Part shown: positions 1 through 9,784 of the stretch, one piece after another
Position numbering within the stretch: the stretch's first letter is position 1
Layout of the letters: each line of letters starts with the position of its first letter
Source of the DNA: Diphasiastrum complanatum
Lineage: Eukaryota > Streptophyta > Lycopodiopsida > Lycopodiales > Lycopodiaceae
Length of the DNA: 64,000 nucleotides
Reading direction: 5' to 3'
Assembly: GCA_029204225.1 (NCBI GenBank)
Contig: CM055095.1
Location: 51,158,841 to 51,222,840 of the forward strand
Notes under the pieces: generated by a model
Told to the model about the DNA's origin: nothing
What the model saw: the letters and a program-made list of their open reading frames with translations, nothing else
The model's database searches: none
Translations under genes and position numbers: made by a program

Positions 1-598
1 AGAACCTGAAAACACACTTGCATAATGGTTAACACCTTCCAGCAAATTCTCCAATCAAATTACATAAGGAGAGTTACTTACATGCTCAACAAAGTACACC
101 AAAATTTATGCCAAAATTGATGACAATCTTTACAATATGCTCTTCACAATGGAGCTTACAATATGTTCACCCAAAAAAGGGGATCTTTCATCCAAATGGG
201 AGCTTTGCTCAGCCTTTAGGAGAATTACAACTCACTCAAAAGAGCATTTGTCATCCACTTAAGGAGAAGTTTCATCCACTTAAGGAGAGTGTTCATCCAA
301 GAATGGAGATTGTCAACAATAGGATTGAAAAGAACATTGTTAGTATTGAATATGCACAAGCCTCACAATCACAAATGATTAGGTGTTATGATCTGATCCA
401 AAATAGTTTCTTTTCAGCCTCTGATCTTCAATAGACCTGAAATATGCTTTTGATCCACAAGTTCAACTCACAAAACAAAGGTTAGTAAGATTTGATCAAC
501 AAAGCAATGCAAAATCATGCTAGAACTTGATCAAACATCCAAATATCACCAAAAATGGAATACTTACTGTAAATAGAAGCCAACCAGCTCTGATACCA
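1..598 (-). mobile_element. Leader remnant of a minus-strand LTR element
   Basis: This is the internal sequence next to the primer-binding site of the LTR that begins at 599, so it belongs to a minus-strand LTR element running off the left edge. I see no gag or pol reading frame on the minus strand. The plus-strand frame at 108-434 is low-complexity and is probably not a gene: it runs through short repeats of the type catccacttaaggagaa (about 250-310). That the region is an untranslated leader is inferred from its place beside the PBS. Confidence 0.5.
584..598 (-). promoter_or_regulatory. Primer-binding site, tRNA-iMet type
   Basis: Read on the minus strand this is TGGTATCAGAGCTGG, the complement of the plant initiator-methionine tRNA 3' end, which primes reverse transcription in copia and many gypsy elements. 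It directly abuts the LTR end at 599, which fixes the minus orientation. Confidence 0.8.
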
Positions 599-1253
599 TG
601 TGAAAAATACAGATCCTAAGTGGATCTAAACTCCAAGATCATTGGCTTGAATGCTTGCACTCCAAACTACATAAGCTAGGAATTGGCAACACATTCTATG
701 CTACCTAGAATGCAAAGAACTTGATCAAAAAGCATTTATCACAAATGGAAACTTCCATAAACATCAAGTGCGGCCCAAAATAGCATTATACAGTCCATAA
801 TACATCAGCCTATCACTTTTGGAAAGCACCTAAGATCATACACAATAGCTTGAAGACAATACACACAACAATGCTCTCAATGGAGGAAGAAACAATGACA
901 ATGATCTATTGATCTCAATGAAGCATACAAAAGGTTTCTCCAACCTGTTCTCCACGACTTCCCTACTATTTATGGATGAGGAAGATGACTCTCTCTCCTC
1001 TCTCTAGAAGGTACTTGACCCTAGATATTCCCTATATAGGAAAAATAGCTAAAAATGGCTTATATGACCAAAATACATCAAAATGGTCTCATTTTGAAGG
1101 GTATGAAGTTTGACACTTCATCATACTGAAAAAATACAGTAAATAAAAACATTGTGGCCTGGTTCACACGTGTGAAACTCCAGAACCAAAACTATTTACA
1201 ATTTTAGCCAATTTAGGCCTCAAACTAGCTAGGAAATGTTGACAATTTTCACA
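599..1253 (-). repeat. LTR of a minus-strand retrotransposon
   Basis: The 655-bp segment starts TGTGAAAA and ends TTTTCACA, a terminal inverted repeat of the canonical TG...CA form, and its left end touches a tRNA-iMet primer-binding site. It is therefore the 5' LTR of a minus-strand element. A TATA-like cctatatagg lies near 1030. The family is not identifiable because no coding sequence is attached inside the window. Confidence 0.7.
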
Positions 1254-1423
1254 TTAAGTATTGTGGCAGTGCTCAACCAAGATCAAATATTGGTTTACGC
1301 GTGGATTACGCGTGGATGGAATGGATATTAAGTAGATCGGAGTTATTGGTTGTAGGTCCTCATTTCATACTCAATAGACATCTCCTTTTCCTCTAATCAT
1401 AGGATCGGATTGAAAAAAAATAT

Positions 1424-1575
1424 CAAAGTGTTCAGGATTAACAACTTATGCAAAGAAAATGGGATGAGAAGACATCTTACCACTACCTACACACCATAAT
1501 AATACGGAGTTACAGAAAGGATGAATCGCACACTTAAGGAATGTGTGAGAAGTATTTTATTTGAAGATTCTGCTT
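1424..1575 (+). pseudogene. Ty1/copia integrase fragment
   Basis: The plus strand reads IKVFRINN then CKENGMRRHLTTTYTP, two stops, then YGVTERMNRTLKECVRSIL. This is the integrase core around the catalytic Glu (usual form TPQQNGVAERMNRTL). The two stops sit exactly where QQ is expected, so CAA CAA became TAA TAA. About 25 codons after the second catalytic Asp region are missing between RINN and CKEN. The fragment ends at 1562-1575 against a gypsy integrase in the opposite orientation. It is a dead scrap. Confidence 0.7.
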
Positions 1576-2194
1576 GTCCATTACCCCTTGGATAATACGG
1601 AGTACTAAACCGATGAATAACAAAAAATTATTCCAATAGACACTTGATTGTTTCATTGACAAAATGTGTTCCCCTATCACTGACAATCTCAACAGGACAA
1701 CCAAATCGAACAATGATATTTTTATACGAAAATTTTGTAGTAGATTTCGTGTCTGCTACACGAATTGCTCATGCTTCAACCCACTTGGTCATATAATCCG
1801 TCGCTACGATAATGTATCTAGCTTGAGTTCCTCTTGCCGCAAGATGAATAGGACCAATATAATCAAGTCCTCATTTTTTCAAATGGTACTTGTGCTAAGA
1901 CTGGATGTAACGGCTCATAATGTTGTTTCATAGGGCGACGTGCTCGTTGACATACATCACATGACTGAATGTACTTCTCATTATCTTTATGAAGCGTAGG
2001 CCACCAACATCATGATTATGAAATTTTACGAATAGTAATATCAGATGAAAAATGGCATCCTCCAGTTCCATCATGAGAAAACATGATTAAATCAAGCACT
2101 TCATGTGGTAAAACACATCTTCTCAAATATCATCAACTCCACGGCAATAAAATTGACCATCAATCAATTGGTAAGGTTGTGATTTTAAAATCAA
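1562..2194 (-). pseudogene. Ty3/gypsy integrase, degraded
   Basis: Reading leftwards the minus strand gives an HHCC zinc-binding region ending YIQSCDVCQRARRP, then DYIGPIHLAARGTQARYI, TDYMTKWVEA, EIVSDRGTHFVNE and STPYYPRGNGQAESS. These carry the three acidic positions of the DDE core (DYIGP, SDRG, GQAE). Frameshifts interrupt it, for example before DYIGP, and there is a stop after LLE. The order RT, RNase H, integrase relative to 2195-3560 is that of Ty3/gypsy. The reading breaks off right after the catalytic Glu at about 1562, where a copia scrap begins. Cleavage and joining of cDNA would be its role; this copy is inactive. Confidence 0.75.
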
Positions 2195-2800
2195 TCATCG
2201 TTGTTGAACTTTAGGTTGTCCTAACATTAGATACTCAACAATATCTTCTGCCCACTCAGGTACTACTTCAACATAAAATAATGCAGCATCTGGAAGTTCA
2301 TCATCAACTTCAATGCAAACTGGTGTCGTTTGTACTCTGGAGACATGATCCGCAAGATGATGTTGTTTGTCTTTTCGAACCACAACTCGAAAATCAAATT
2401 CAGTCAATAATAGTAACCATCTTGCAATATGCCCCGTATTGCATATCTTGTTTACCAAATATAACAAAGGCTGATGGTCGGTATAGAAAGCAAAATGTAT
2501 CGCCATTAAATAATGTCGAAACTTTTTCACTGAAAACACCATAGCCAATGCTTCTTGTTCTATGGTTGAATAGTTCATTTCTGCATCACTTAGATGTCAG
2601 CTAGCAAATATGATCTGAAAGTATTTTTTATATTCCCCCGGTTGCGTCAAGACATATCCAATGGCATATTTTGATGCATCTGCATGCACATGAAATTCAA
2701 TTGTCCAATTAGGAGCTCGTAGTATCGGTGCAGATGCTAAAGCTTTCTTCAATTTTTTCAAATGCTTCCAAGGCCTCAGTTGTCCAAATTGGTACAATAA
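2195..2800 (-). pseudogene. Ty3/gypsy RNase H, degraded
   Basis: The frame at 2195-2578 starts MNYSTIEQEALAMVFSVKKF and continues HYLMAIHFAFYTDHQPLLYL, the typical gypsy RNase H core (YST.EKE.LA...F..YL......TDH..L.YL). The preceding piece at 2597-2797 includes a PNWTIEFHVHADAS stretch and YAIGYVLTQPGE, the first RNase H strand with its Asp. Two frames are needed, so the region is frameshifted. It would degrade the RNA strand during cDNA synthesis. It is continuous with the RT to its right and the integrase to its left. Confidence 0.8.
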
Positions 2801-3560
2801 TCAATTTGTATATAGGTCGTGCTAGATCTGCAAAGAATAAGATAAATATTCGATAGTAATTTGCATGACCCATAAAAATATATACTCCTCTAATTGTTCC
2901 TGGTGGAGGCAATTCCACAATAATTTTGAGTTTGGAATAATTTGTAGCAATTCCATGTCTCAAAATTACATGGCCAAGAACAACTCTATGAGTAACCCAT
3001 ATTTAACACTATTCTGGATTTAAGAAAATATGGTACTTACGACATTGTTCAAGCACTATTTCCAAATGTTCCAGATGGTCTGTCTCCGAACTATGGACTC
3101 CAAGATCATCCAAATAAATTTCAATGAATATTTGCAAATACTCCGTGAAAGCAAATTGCATAACTCGCTGAAAAGAGATCAGTGCATTACAAAGTCCAAA
3201 CAATATGACTTTATAAGCATAGGTTCCTCATTCGTTGCAAAAGCTGTTTTATGCCTCTCCGTAGGTGCGATTTTAACTTGATGATAACTATCGAATCCAT
3301 CCAAAAAACTATAAGCTTCCGCTCCAACAAGGCAATCCAATATGCTTTCTGTAAAAGGCAATGGAAGTGATCTTTCTACGTTACTTTATTCAAAGACTTT
3401 AGGTTCACACAAATACACATATTTTCATTTTTCGACAACAATTCGTGAGACCCACTTGATATGCTCAATTTCATAAATGAAATCCGCTTCCAATAATCTC
3501 TACAGCTCCTCCTTTATAAGAACATTCGTATCTTGTCATTTTTGGCACTACATCAAGTAT
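2800..3560 (-). pseudogene. Ty3/gypsy reverse transcriptase, degraded
   Basis: Minus-strand pieces in order are LLEADFIYEIEHIKWVSRIVV, FTESILDCL, SFLDGFDSYHQVKIAPTERH, FGLCNALISFQRVM, then IEIYLDDLGVHS. The catalytic YLDD is intact (about 3100) and the first catalytic Asp is present in FLDGFDSY. At least three frames and several stops are used. The YLDD box with the CVHS-like tail recalls plant gypsy elements outside the chromovirus group, but I do not assign a lineage firmly. Upstream on this strand comes the 39-bp minisatellite. Confidence 0.8.
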
Positions 3561-3594
3561 AAGAGGAATAGTATGCTCGACGATTTGTTGTCCT

Positions 3595-3775
3595 GCAAAG
3601 CCAATACAAATACATCCCAAAATGTGTTGTACTGCAAAACTGACAGAAATACATCTCAAAGTCTGTTATACCACAAAACCAATAGAAATACATCCCAAAA
3701 TCTATTGTACTGCAAAACCAATGGACATACATCCCAAAATTTGTTGCACAACAAAGCCAAATGAAATTCAACCCC
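3595..3775 (-). repeat. 39-bp tandem minisatellite, in frame
   Basis: Four full 39-bp units start at 3595, 3634, 3673 and 3712, with a partial fifth at 3751. Spacing is exact. On the minus strand each unit encodes a 13-residue repeat of the form C.T..FGMY.YWF and the frame stays open for 78 codons. It lies just upstream of the gypsy RT on the same strand. Whether it was ever translated is unknown; 39 being a multiple of three allows it. Confidence 0.85.
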
Positions 3776-3789
3776 TTTGGCAGTTCCAT

Positions 3790-5951
3790 TATTTACATCA
3801 AATATGCAAATGATATTCCACACAACATGTAAATCCAGTCTGTGCAAAAATCATAGTCCTAGCAAGTGATGTACCTTCCAAAGGACTACACACAGATAAA
3901 CAAAGTACATGTGTTTACATGGGATGTATTTTTTACTAGCAATGGACTTTTGGAAATCCATGCACGTACATGATGGCTTGGTGGAAATTGTAATATTATA
4001 TGTTAATCCTAATTTGTTGCTATCAAAGCTTTCAATGACAAATAGCTCTTTTTTCTCGTGGTATCTTTGTTATTTCTCGCACATTAGCATCTAAAAGCAA
4101 TGCTCTTGCAACTCCATCTCTTGCATGTTTAGATACACTCGATCTATGTCTCAACTTTTTTCGTGCATTGGACAACGCATTTTTAGGGTCCGTGTCATGG
4201 TTCACCACTTGAGGATTTCAATTAGGTATAGTAGCAATTCTAGTAGGTCTTTATATTATGACGGTTTTATGAAGTTTGTATGAAATAAAATGTTATGCTT
4301 TTTTGTCAAAATACATTGATGATTGGGAGATGACTCATAAAAAAGCTCAATTTTAGACTAAAAATAATTTGTCAAGAAAATACCAACAAAGGTTGGTCTT
4401 TTTTATGTGGTCCCCAAAAAATGTCATCGCATTATAATAGTGAGATAGTTTATGGTTAATTGTGAAAGCCAATTCAGCTTAGATTTCAGTTGTTGTCCAT
4501 AAACTTTAAGGTGAAAAATCTTGAATTTCACATATAGTTGAAATTAGGTGCTAAAAAAACACAAACATGTCAAATGTCCTCGATGATTAGAAAGTCTTCT
4601 ATAGGGTTTTCATTGAAATGTTGTAAGTGGTTCTCTCCAATGTTCTCATTTGTGCAATGGAGTGAGTATGAGTGGCCTCTCATGCATTATAGGACAAATC
4701 CTCACCAACTTGCAATGTATTGGATAAATCCTCATCAACTTGCAACTTATTGGAGCACATGTTGCAACTTGGAAGCCTTTTCTAAAGCTTGGTTTGCAAA
4801 TTCTTCATGGCTCTTCACATTCTATTACCTCCTGTGACGTGTGATGCAATAGTGCTATGATGCATATATATGCGTGTCTACCTCACAACTGGATGCATTT
4901 CTCAGTTTAAGTCATCCTACAGTTAATGAAAGTAGCAGCTTAATCCTGATTGTGCATTCCATTCTTGTTCAAAGATGAAAAATCGTGGGAACATGTAGAT
5001 CAGAGTCTCCTATAGAAAATTTATGAGGTTACAATGGCAATGCAATACAAATATTTTGCTTTTGCAGTACAAGGCATGCTACAATTTCGCTTCACTGTGA
5101 TTCTCTTGTTCGATTCACCTTGTCGATGCTAGGATCATTTGGGAAAATGGGATGGTCCTATTATGAATTAGTTAAAATTCGCTCGAGAGCTTGAAAACCC
5201 GCAACATTTTTAAAACATGAGAGATTCCGACTCTCCCACACCGTACATTTTTGGAGATCAAACGAAGCAGTGAGTCTTAATAAGGTCTTTCTAAATATCT
5301 ACTTTTTTCATGAGTATAATAACAAAATCTAGTTTTGCAACAAGTGATTAGCAAATCTCTTTAGAAGAAACAATAGCTTGTTCTAGGATGATTCGCTTTC
5401 TATGAGCACGACGTATACACATTGATAAATTACTTTGCTATAACATATGTGAGAGATAAATCCCTGTTGCAAAAAATCTTTTTGCAAATTGGGGGCAACA
5501 CTGATACTGCTGATATATATTATCGTACACAAGAAAAATATCAATAGCAAGGATTCACAAGACTGAAATGTCTACATCCTAGTCTGATCACACTTCCAAA
5601 TCCGCAAGAAATAGCTCCCGTGAGATGAGTGATTTGATGCAAATTGTGAAAAATATCAACTAGTTTAGTTTAGTCAAGTTGAGTTTAATTGGCAATTTTG
5701 AGGCCAATATGCATTTTCAACTTAAAGATAGACTTTATAAAGTTAATAAGGCCTAAGAATATTGACTTACTATTTTCAAAAACTTAGGCAAGTTGATAAG
5801 GTCGAATTTGGACCTACTCTAATCGGTTAGTAGAGATGCATTGAATCTAGTCACTTTAGATCTTGGGTTTGGAAGAGATCTAGAACCTTCCATAAGTTGA
5901 TAAGCTTGGCCAAGAGCATCCAAATAAGGCAAAGGCCTATTATAAATAGTG
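3790..5951. other. Unassigned, AT-rich sequence
   Basis: About 2.1 kb with no convincing gene. The minus strand of 3800-4200 may be the decayed protease/gag side of the gypsy element to its left, since frames such as VARALLLDANVREI appear, but no DTG/DSG protease box is visible. The short plus frames at 3909-4094 and 4538-4837 show no domain. Nothing else stands out. Confidence 0.4.
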
Positions 5952-6580
5952 TGTTGGAGTTAATCTTGCTCCTACTCATCCTAACTACCCTCCAATTTAC
6001 TCAAGTAAATCAATCTCTCCAAACAGTCTGCAGAAATGAATTGTCTTTTGCAATAGTCTGCATTTTTACATGTAATCTTCAAGAGGCGAAAAATGCGAAG
6101 ACTGCGACAAAGTCTTCTACTTAACATTCCGAGCACCCGAGAACAAAAGGTTTTTGCGAGGAATGCGACATATTGCAAATTTACACGGGATACCGCAAGG
6201 AACCGCCAATCGCCCAAGGCACCGCAAGGAACCGTCCGAGTTTAACCTGCGGTCACAATGCGAAGTGGATGAGAACTAAAGCTTACAAAGAGGATTGACC
6301 GAAGGAACACGACAAGTCAACGATTGCGGTCAACATGCGGTTGTGACCGCACGGCAATATTTTGCACACATGCGAAGGAGATTTTGTACATCCTTATTAT
6401 GTCTTCACGCTCTGCCAATAATCGATCTACGGATCTACTACTAGAACTGTTAATGATCTTTTAAACTGTGTAGTTAGAATAACATGAGATCATCCATCAA
6501 CTATATAAAGAATTGAGCGATTAGAGACAATTATCATAAAACGAATGATCACATGGATCAGTCTCCGCATTGATCAGAAA
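5952..6580 (+). repeat. Copia-type LTR, 5' copy, partly diverged
   Basis: The first 123 bp (5952-6074) closely match 6874-6996, the start of a second LTR 922 bp downstream. After that the copies stop resembling each other: this one carries GC-rich pieces such as tgcggtcaacatgcggttg, while the other carries GCGTGGAT palindromes. A TATA-like ctatataaag lies near 6502. It is probably the 5' LTR of the copia remnant ending at 6854; the right boundary is a guess. Confidence 0.5.
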
Positions 6581-6639
6581 TCAGATAGAGATCAAACGAC
6601 CAAAATTGGTCTTCACAATTATTGACTCCTTAGAGTTAG

Positions 6640-6854
6640 AGATTATAGAGAGAGTACCGCAAACTCATTCTAGAACTAAACATATAGAAGTTCAATGTCA
6701 TTTTCTTAGAGAGAAAGTTCAGAATAAAGATGTTGTACTAAGTTACTGTCATATAGACAGTATGTTGGCTGACATTTTGACAAAGCCATTGTCAAGAGCG
6801 AAACATTCTACTTTAGTAGGCATGCTAAATCTCAATTTAAATTCAGATTCATAA
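6640..6854 (+). pseudogene. Ty1/copia RNase H C-terminus
   Basis: The frame contains HSRTKHIEVQCHFLREKVQ, then YCHIDSMLADILTKPL and HSTLVGMLNL, the conserved end of copia RNase H (HSRTKHIE...ADI.TK.L). It stops at 6854 and is followed by a short purine run and an LTR start, the normal 3' end of a copia element. Everything between the 5' LTR and this domain (gag, protease, integrase, RT) is missing, so the element is an internal-deletion relic. Confidence 0.8.
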
Positions 6855-6873
6855 TACTAAGCTTAATGGGGAG

Positions 6874-7380
6874 TGCTGGAGTTAATCTCACTCCTACTCA
6901 TCCTAACTACCCTCCAATTCACTCAAGTAAATCACTCTCTCCAAATAGTCTACAGAAATGAACTGTTTTTTCCAACAGTTTGCATTTTTACTTGCACAAC
7001 TAGAAAACTCTGTGTTTATCCACGCGAGACCCGACACTCAGTCGATTTTCCGAAATTTTGTTTGCGTGGAACATCCACGCGTGGATTATCCACGCCAAAA
7101 ATTTTTTGAACATGCCTCTAGCTAGTCCACCGGTGTTTTTTTGACACGGCGCCGAAAAATTTATGCGCGTGGTTAATCCGCGCAAAATTGAATTTTAAAA
7201 ATTCCGGCAACTGTTTGGGAGGGAAGGTTGGCAGGGCCGGAAAGCAGTTTTGGCGTGGATAATCCACGCGTGGATTAGCCACGCAAATTTCAGTTTGTTC
7301 ACCAGACCAAATCGGAAGTTAAAGATATCCACACGTGGATATCTTCTGCGTGGATTATCCATGCATTTTTTTTTTGTTTT
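6874..7380 (+). repeat. Copia-type LTR, 3' copy, with palindrome array
   Basis: It begins TGCTGGAGTTAATC right after the purine tract aatggggag (6865-6873). The first 123 bp match 5952-6074. From about 7000 the sequence is unlike the other copy and is dominated by 17-bp palindromes (separate entry). The right end is not defined by a visible CA/target-site pair. Confidence 0.55.
7064..7364. repeat. Array of GCGTGGAT/ATCCACGC palindromes
   Basis: Six 17-bp near-palindromes occur at 7064-7080, 7079-7095, 7253-7269, 7268-7284, 7325-7342 and 7348-7364, most of the form GCGTGGATnATCCACGC, plus a looser one at 7165-7183. Neighbouring units share their GCG ends. A half-unit form (acgcgtggattacgcgtgg) is also present near 1297. 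Each unit could form a hairpin or bind a dimeric factor. Function is unknown. Confidence 0.75.
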
Positions 7381-7389
7381 TTGTTTTTT

Positions 7390-7556
7390 GCATGTTGATA
7401 ATGACATGAAATTAGTTATATAAATATATTTCTAAGTGAATTAGGCTATATATTTTTTTTTCTAAAGTGAATAATATTATGATGAGGTTTTTTTTTTTTT
7501 TGCATGTTCATAATGAAATGAAATTAGTTAAATAAATATTTTTCTAAAGTGAATTA
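7390..7556. repeat. Direct repeat, about 55 bp, two copies
   Basis: The segment starting gcatgttgataatgacatga (7390) recurs at 7502 with a few changes, period 112 bp. Both are preceded by a T-run. This is a local duplication in AT-rich sequence with no coding content. Confidence 0.7.
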
Positions 7557-7559
7557 TAT

Positions 7560-8079
7560 CATGGTGTTCCTAGATGATTGGGATTTTTGATGAGGGAAGC
7601 CACCTACTTTTAAAAGACAGTTGACTCGAGCTACCAAGAGGGTAATTATGCATGATCTAAGGCTTTGATAGCCAGGGGTTTAGGGTCTACCCTAATGGCA
7701 CTCTACCTAATCTCATATCCGAGATCATTTGATATGGATTGAGAGCTCATTTTGTACATACTTCGAGAGATTATCAACAGATGGTGATTTTGGCAAGTTT
7801 GCTCTTTAATGAGGAATTGATGAATGATGAATGTGATATTTTTTTGTGTCTAATGAATAGATCCGAATCTGAACAAAGTATTATACTTTCCACGTGTGTG
7901 ACAAGATGTGAAGATCAATTATTTTTAGTTTTATTGTGGTGTTCAAAAGCTCTTGCCAATTAGATGCAAAATAGGTTGATTTGTGTGCTAGTTTTCTATC
8001 TATTAGATATAAGTGAAACCTTTGATGCTTTTACAAGGTTTTAGTATCCAAATGAGGTTCATAACCTTTGATTTTAACA
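7560..8079 (+). repeat. Probable LTR preceding a PBS
   Basis: A tRNA-iMet PBS at 8080 implies that an LTR ends at 8079 (aaca). I cannot see the TG start or a second copy, so the left boundary is unknown and the span given is only the sequence available between repeats. The plus frame 7739-7963 overlaps it and is probably not a gene. Confidence 0.35.
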
Positions 8080-8093
8080 TGGTATCAGAGCCC
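8080..8093 (+). promoter_or_regulatory. Primer-binding site, tRNA-iMet type
   Basis: TGGTATCAGAGCCC, the complement of the initiator tRNA 3' end. A copia RT scrap begins only about 150 bp downstream, so gag, protease and integrase of this element are deleted. Confidence 0.75.
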
Positions 8094-8232
8094 AAATGCA
8101 ACCATCAAGGCTCAAATACAAGGAAGAGAGAAGCAATTACAAGCTGATGATTGTTTAATTTTCATTGCCCTTATTACTACCTTAAGTTTGATGATGTTCC
8201 TTCAAGTGTGAATGAAACTTTAGCAACAAAAG

Positions 8233-8470
8233 AATGATTTGTTGTAATGAAAAGTGAGGTGAGTATATGATGCATTGTTTGAGATACTTGTAAAATTATT
8301 GATCCTCCATCAAAGATACAAAATGTTATTGTTTGCAAATGGGTCTTTAAGATCAAGCTTAATCAAGATGGTAGTGTGAACAATCATAAAACAAGACTAG
8401 TTGCCAAGGGATATGCTCAATTCAAGGGCATTGACTATGATGAAACACTTGATTTTGTCATAGTTTGTGG
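8233..8470 (+). pseudogene. Ty1/copia RT N-terminal fragment
   Basis: The plus strand reads VVMKSEV, a stop-containing gap, [50 protein letters not shown]. This is the start of the copia RT (W.LV..P...I.CKWV.K.K...G...YKARLVAKGY.Q..GIDY.ETF.PV). It lacks the catalytic YVDD part. It lies close behind a PBS, so it is a large internal deletion. Confidence 0.75.
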
Positions 8471-8726
8471 TGGTGATTTCATTAACTCACATGCTTTTAG
8501 TGATTTACTACCTTTGCAACATTTGTTAAAAAATGAGAATTTTCTTGGAACATGAAGCCATACATCTATCTTCACTAACATTATCTCCAAAAAAATGGGA
8601 TTGAAGTCAAACTATGTCTATTCTTTTCACTTACTTGACCATAAATGAGACTCTATTTTGGCTAAATAACAATCATTTGAAAGCATTGCAAGAATCAATT
8701 TCATTTAGAATTGCAATAATCAATTT

Positions 8727-9128
8727 TTATTCAGAATTACAAGAATCAATTTCATCAGCGACAACATCTTGCAATTCATCTCCTTTTAGATGATTTTCAT
8801 CATCACTCTCACTTTCAAAAATTATTTCATCATCCTGACTATTAGAATTTCTATTCTCAACATCTATGGAAGTGGGTGCTTCAAGTATGGTTTGACAATT
8901 TATTACATCTCTAGGTAGCTGAATCTCATAGTTAAAATGAAGGTTTTCCATTTCATTCTCAACATAGTCGGACATCTCATTAGCGAGGTATTCGTCACCA
9001 CCATCAGTTCGGAGTGCCTTCACTTTTGTAGACGTTTGTGTCTTAGCCATGGCCTTGAATATCTTGAAGCATTCAAAGGCTTCATATTTGTGCTTAATGA
9101 ACATGACTGTAGACCATCTAGAATAATC
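8727..9128 (-). pseudogene. Copia integrase plus linker, minus strand
   Basis: The minus frame reads DYSRWSTVMFIKHKYEAFEC, a stretch ending ALRTDGGDEY, then LANEMSDYVENEM, the copia integrase around its second catalytic Asp (usual LRTDNGGE). It then jumps to LPRDVINCQTI and an acidic DDEIIFESESDDE stretch typical of the integrase-RT linker, so the catalytic Glu part is deleted in frame. The open frame continues to 9302, but 9129-9302 is the antisense of another element's PBS and gag. The retroelement part starts exactly two bases from that PBS. Confidence 0.7.
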
Positions 9129-9130
9129 GG

Positions 9131-9144
9131 TGGTATCAGAGCCC
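9131..9144 (+). promoter_or_regulatory. PBS of copia element A
   Basis: TGGTATCAGAGCCC opens element A. No LTR precedes it: an unrelated minus-strand integrase scrap ends at 9128. Confidence 0.7.
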
Positions 9145-9194
9145 TGAGCTCTATCAGAGCCGTCAACTTTAATCAGAGCTCTACCCCACAGATG

Positions 9195-9450
9195 ACTCTT
9201 GAAAACGATGTAATTGAGATTAGAGAAGAGGTGGAAGCCCGTGAACACCTTGATGACAAGGATAGCTCTGATCAAGCTCTCTACAGCAACAGAGAAAAGC
9301 AAAAGAAGAATTTCAAGCCTAAAAGGGAGTCAAACCAAAGACAAGATTGAAAGCAGCAATCAGAGAGAGCTAAAGAAAGCAAACAGAAGAGTAGAAATAA
9401 GCCGAGACAACAAGATGGTGAGAAGAAGACCTGCACAAGATGCACACGAG
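9195..9450 (+). pseudogene. Element A gag, left part
   Basis: From ATG at about 9193 the frame reads MTLENDVIEIREEVEA and continues with the charged stretches REHLDDKDSSDQALYS and KQKKNFKPKRESNQRQD, then a stop, then the zinc-knuckle lead-in QQDGEKKTCTRC. It is a basic, shortened Gag tail lacking most of the capsid-like domain. Insertion of element B interrupts it at 9450, just after the first zinc-finger cysteines; the same 49 bp recur at 13601-13649, where the frame goes on. Gag would form the cytoplasmic particle. The assignment rests on continuity with 13601-13918. Confidence 0.6.
9402..9450 (+). repeat. 49-bp direct repeat flanking element B, left copy
   Basis: It matches 13601-13649 with one mismatch (cacaaga against cacgaga). 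It is far longer than the 5-bp target duplication made by integrase. Confidence 0.85.
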
Positions 9451-9784
9451 TATTAGAATATTAATGTCGAGTTTATATTGTTGTACAATTACTTTGAATT
9501 GTTAATTGTGTGCTCACAATATTTAATAATGGTAACAGGCCTAAATGTCCTGTATGATACCAAAGGGTGCAAGCAGCCCCTATACACAGTTTTGTATTCA
9601 TTGTCTTATTCATTCAATAGAGAGGAGTGGAGAAGATTGTAACGGCTATGATGTGTCTTATTCTTCATGTCTGATTTCTCTGTCGTGATCCTAGTTCATT
9701 GGTTAATGGATTAGATGAGTGATGATTACACGCATTGAATGTGATTGTTTCTAATTGCTGTAATCTCCTTTAAGTTATCCAATA
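9451..9784 (+). repeat. Element B 5' LTR
   Basis: About 334 bp, beginning TATTAGAATATTAATG and ending beside the PBS at 9785. It is highly similar to 13096-13444, with a few substitutions and two short indels, so it is a fairly young pair compared with the rest of the window. The TG start is mutated to TA. Confidence 0.85.

Noticed and set aside
108-434. 108-codon plus frame near the left edge
   Set aside because: It lies in the leader of a minus-strand LTR element, is repeat-rich and shows no domain.
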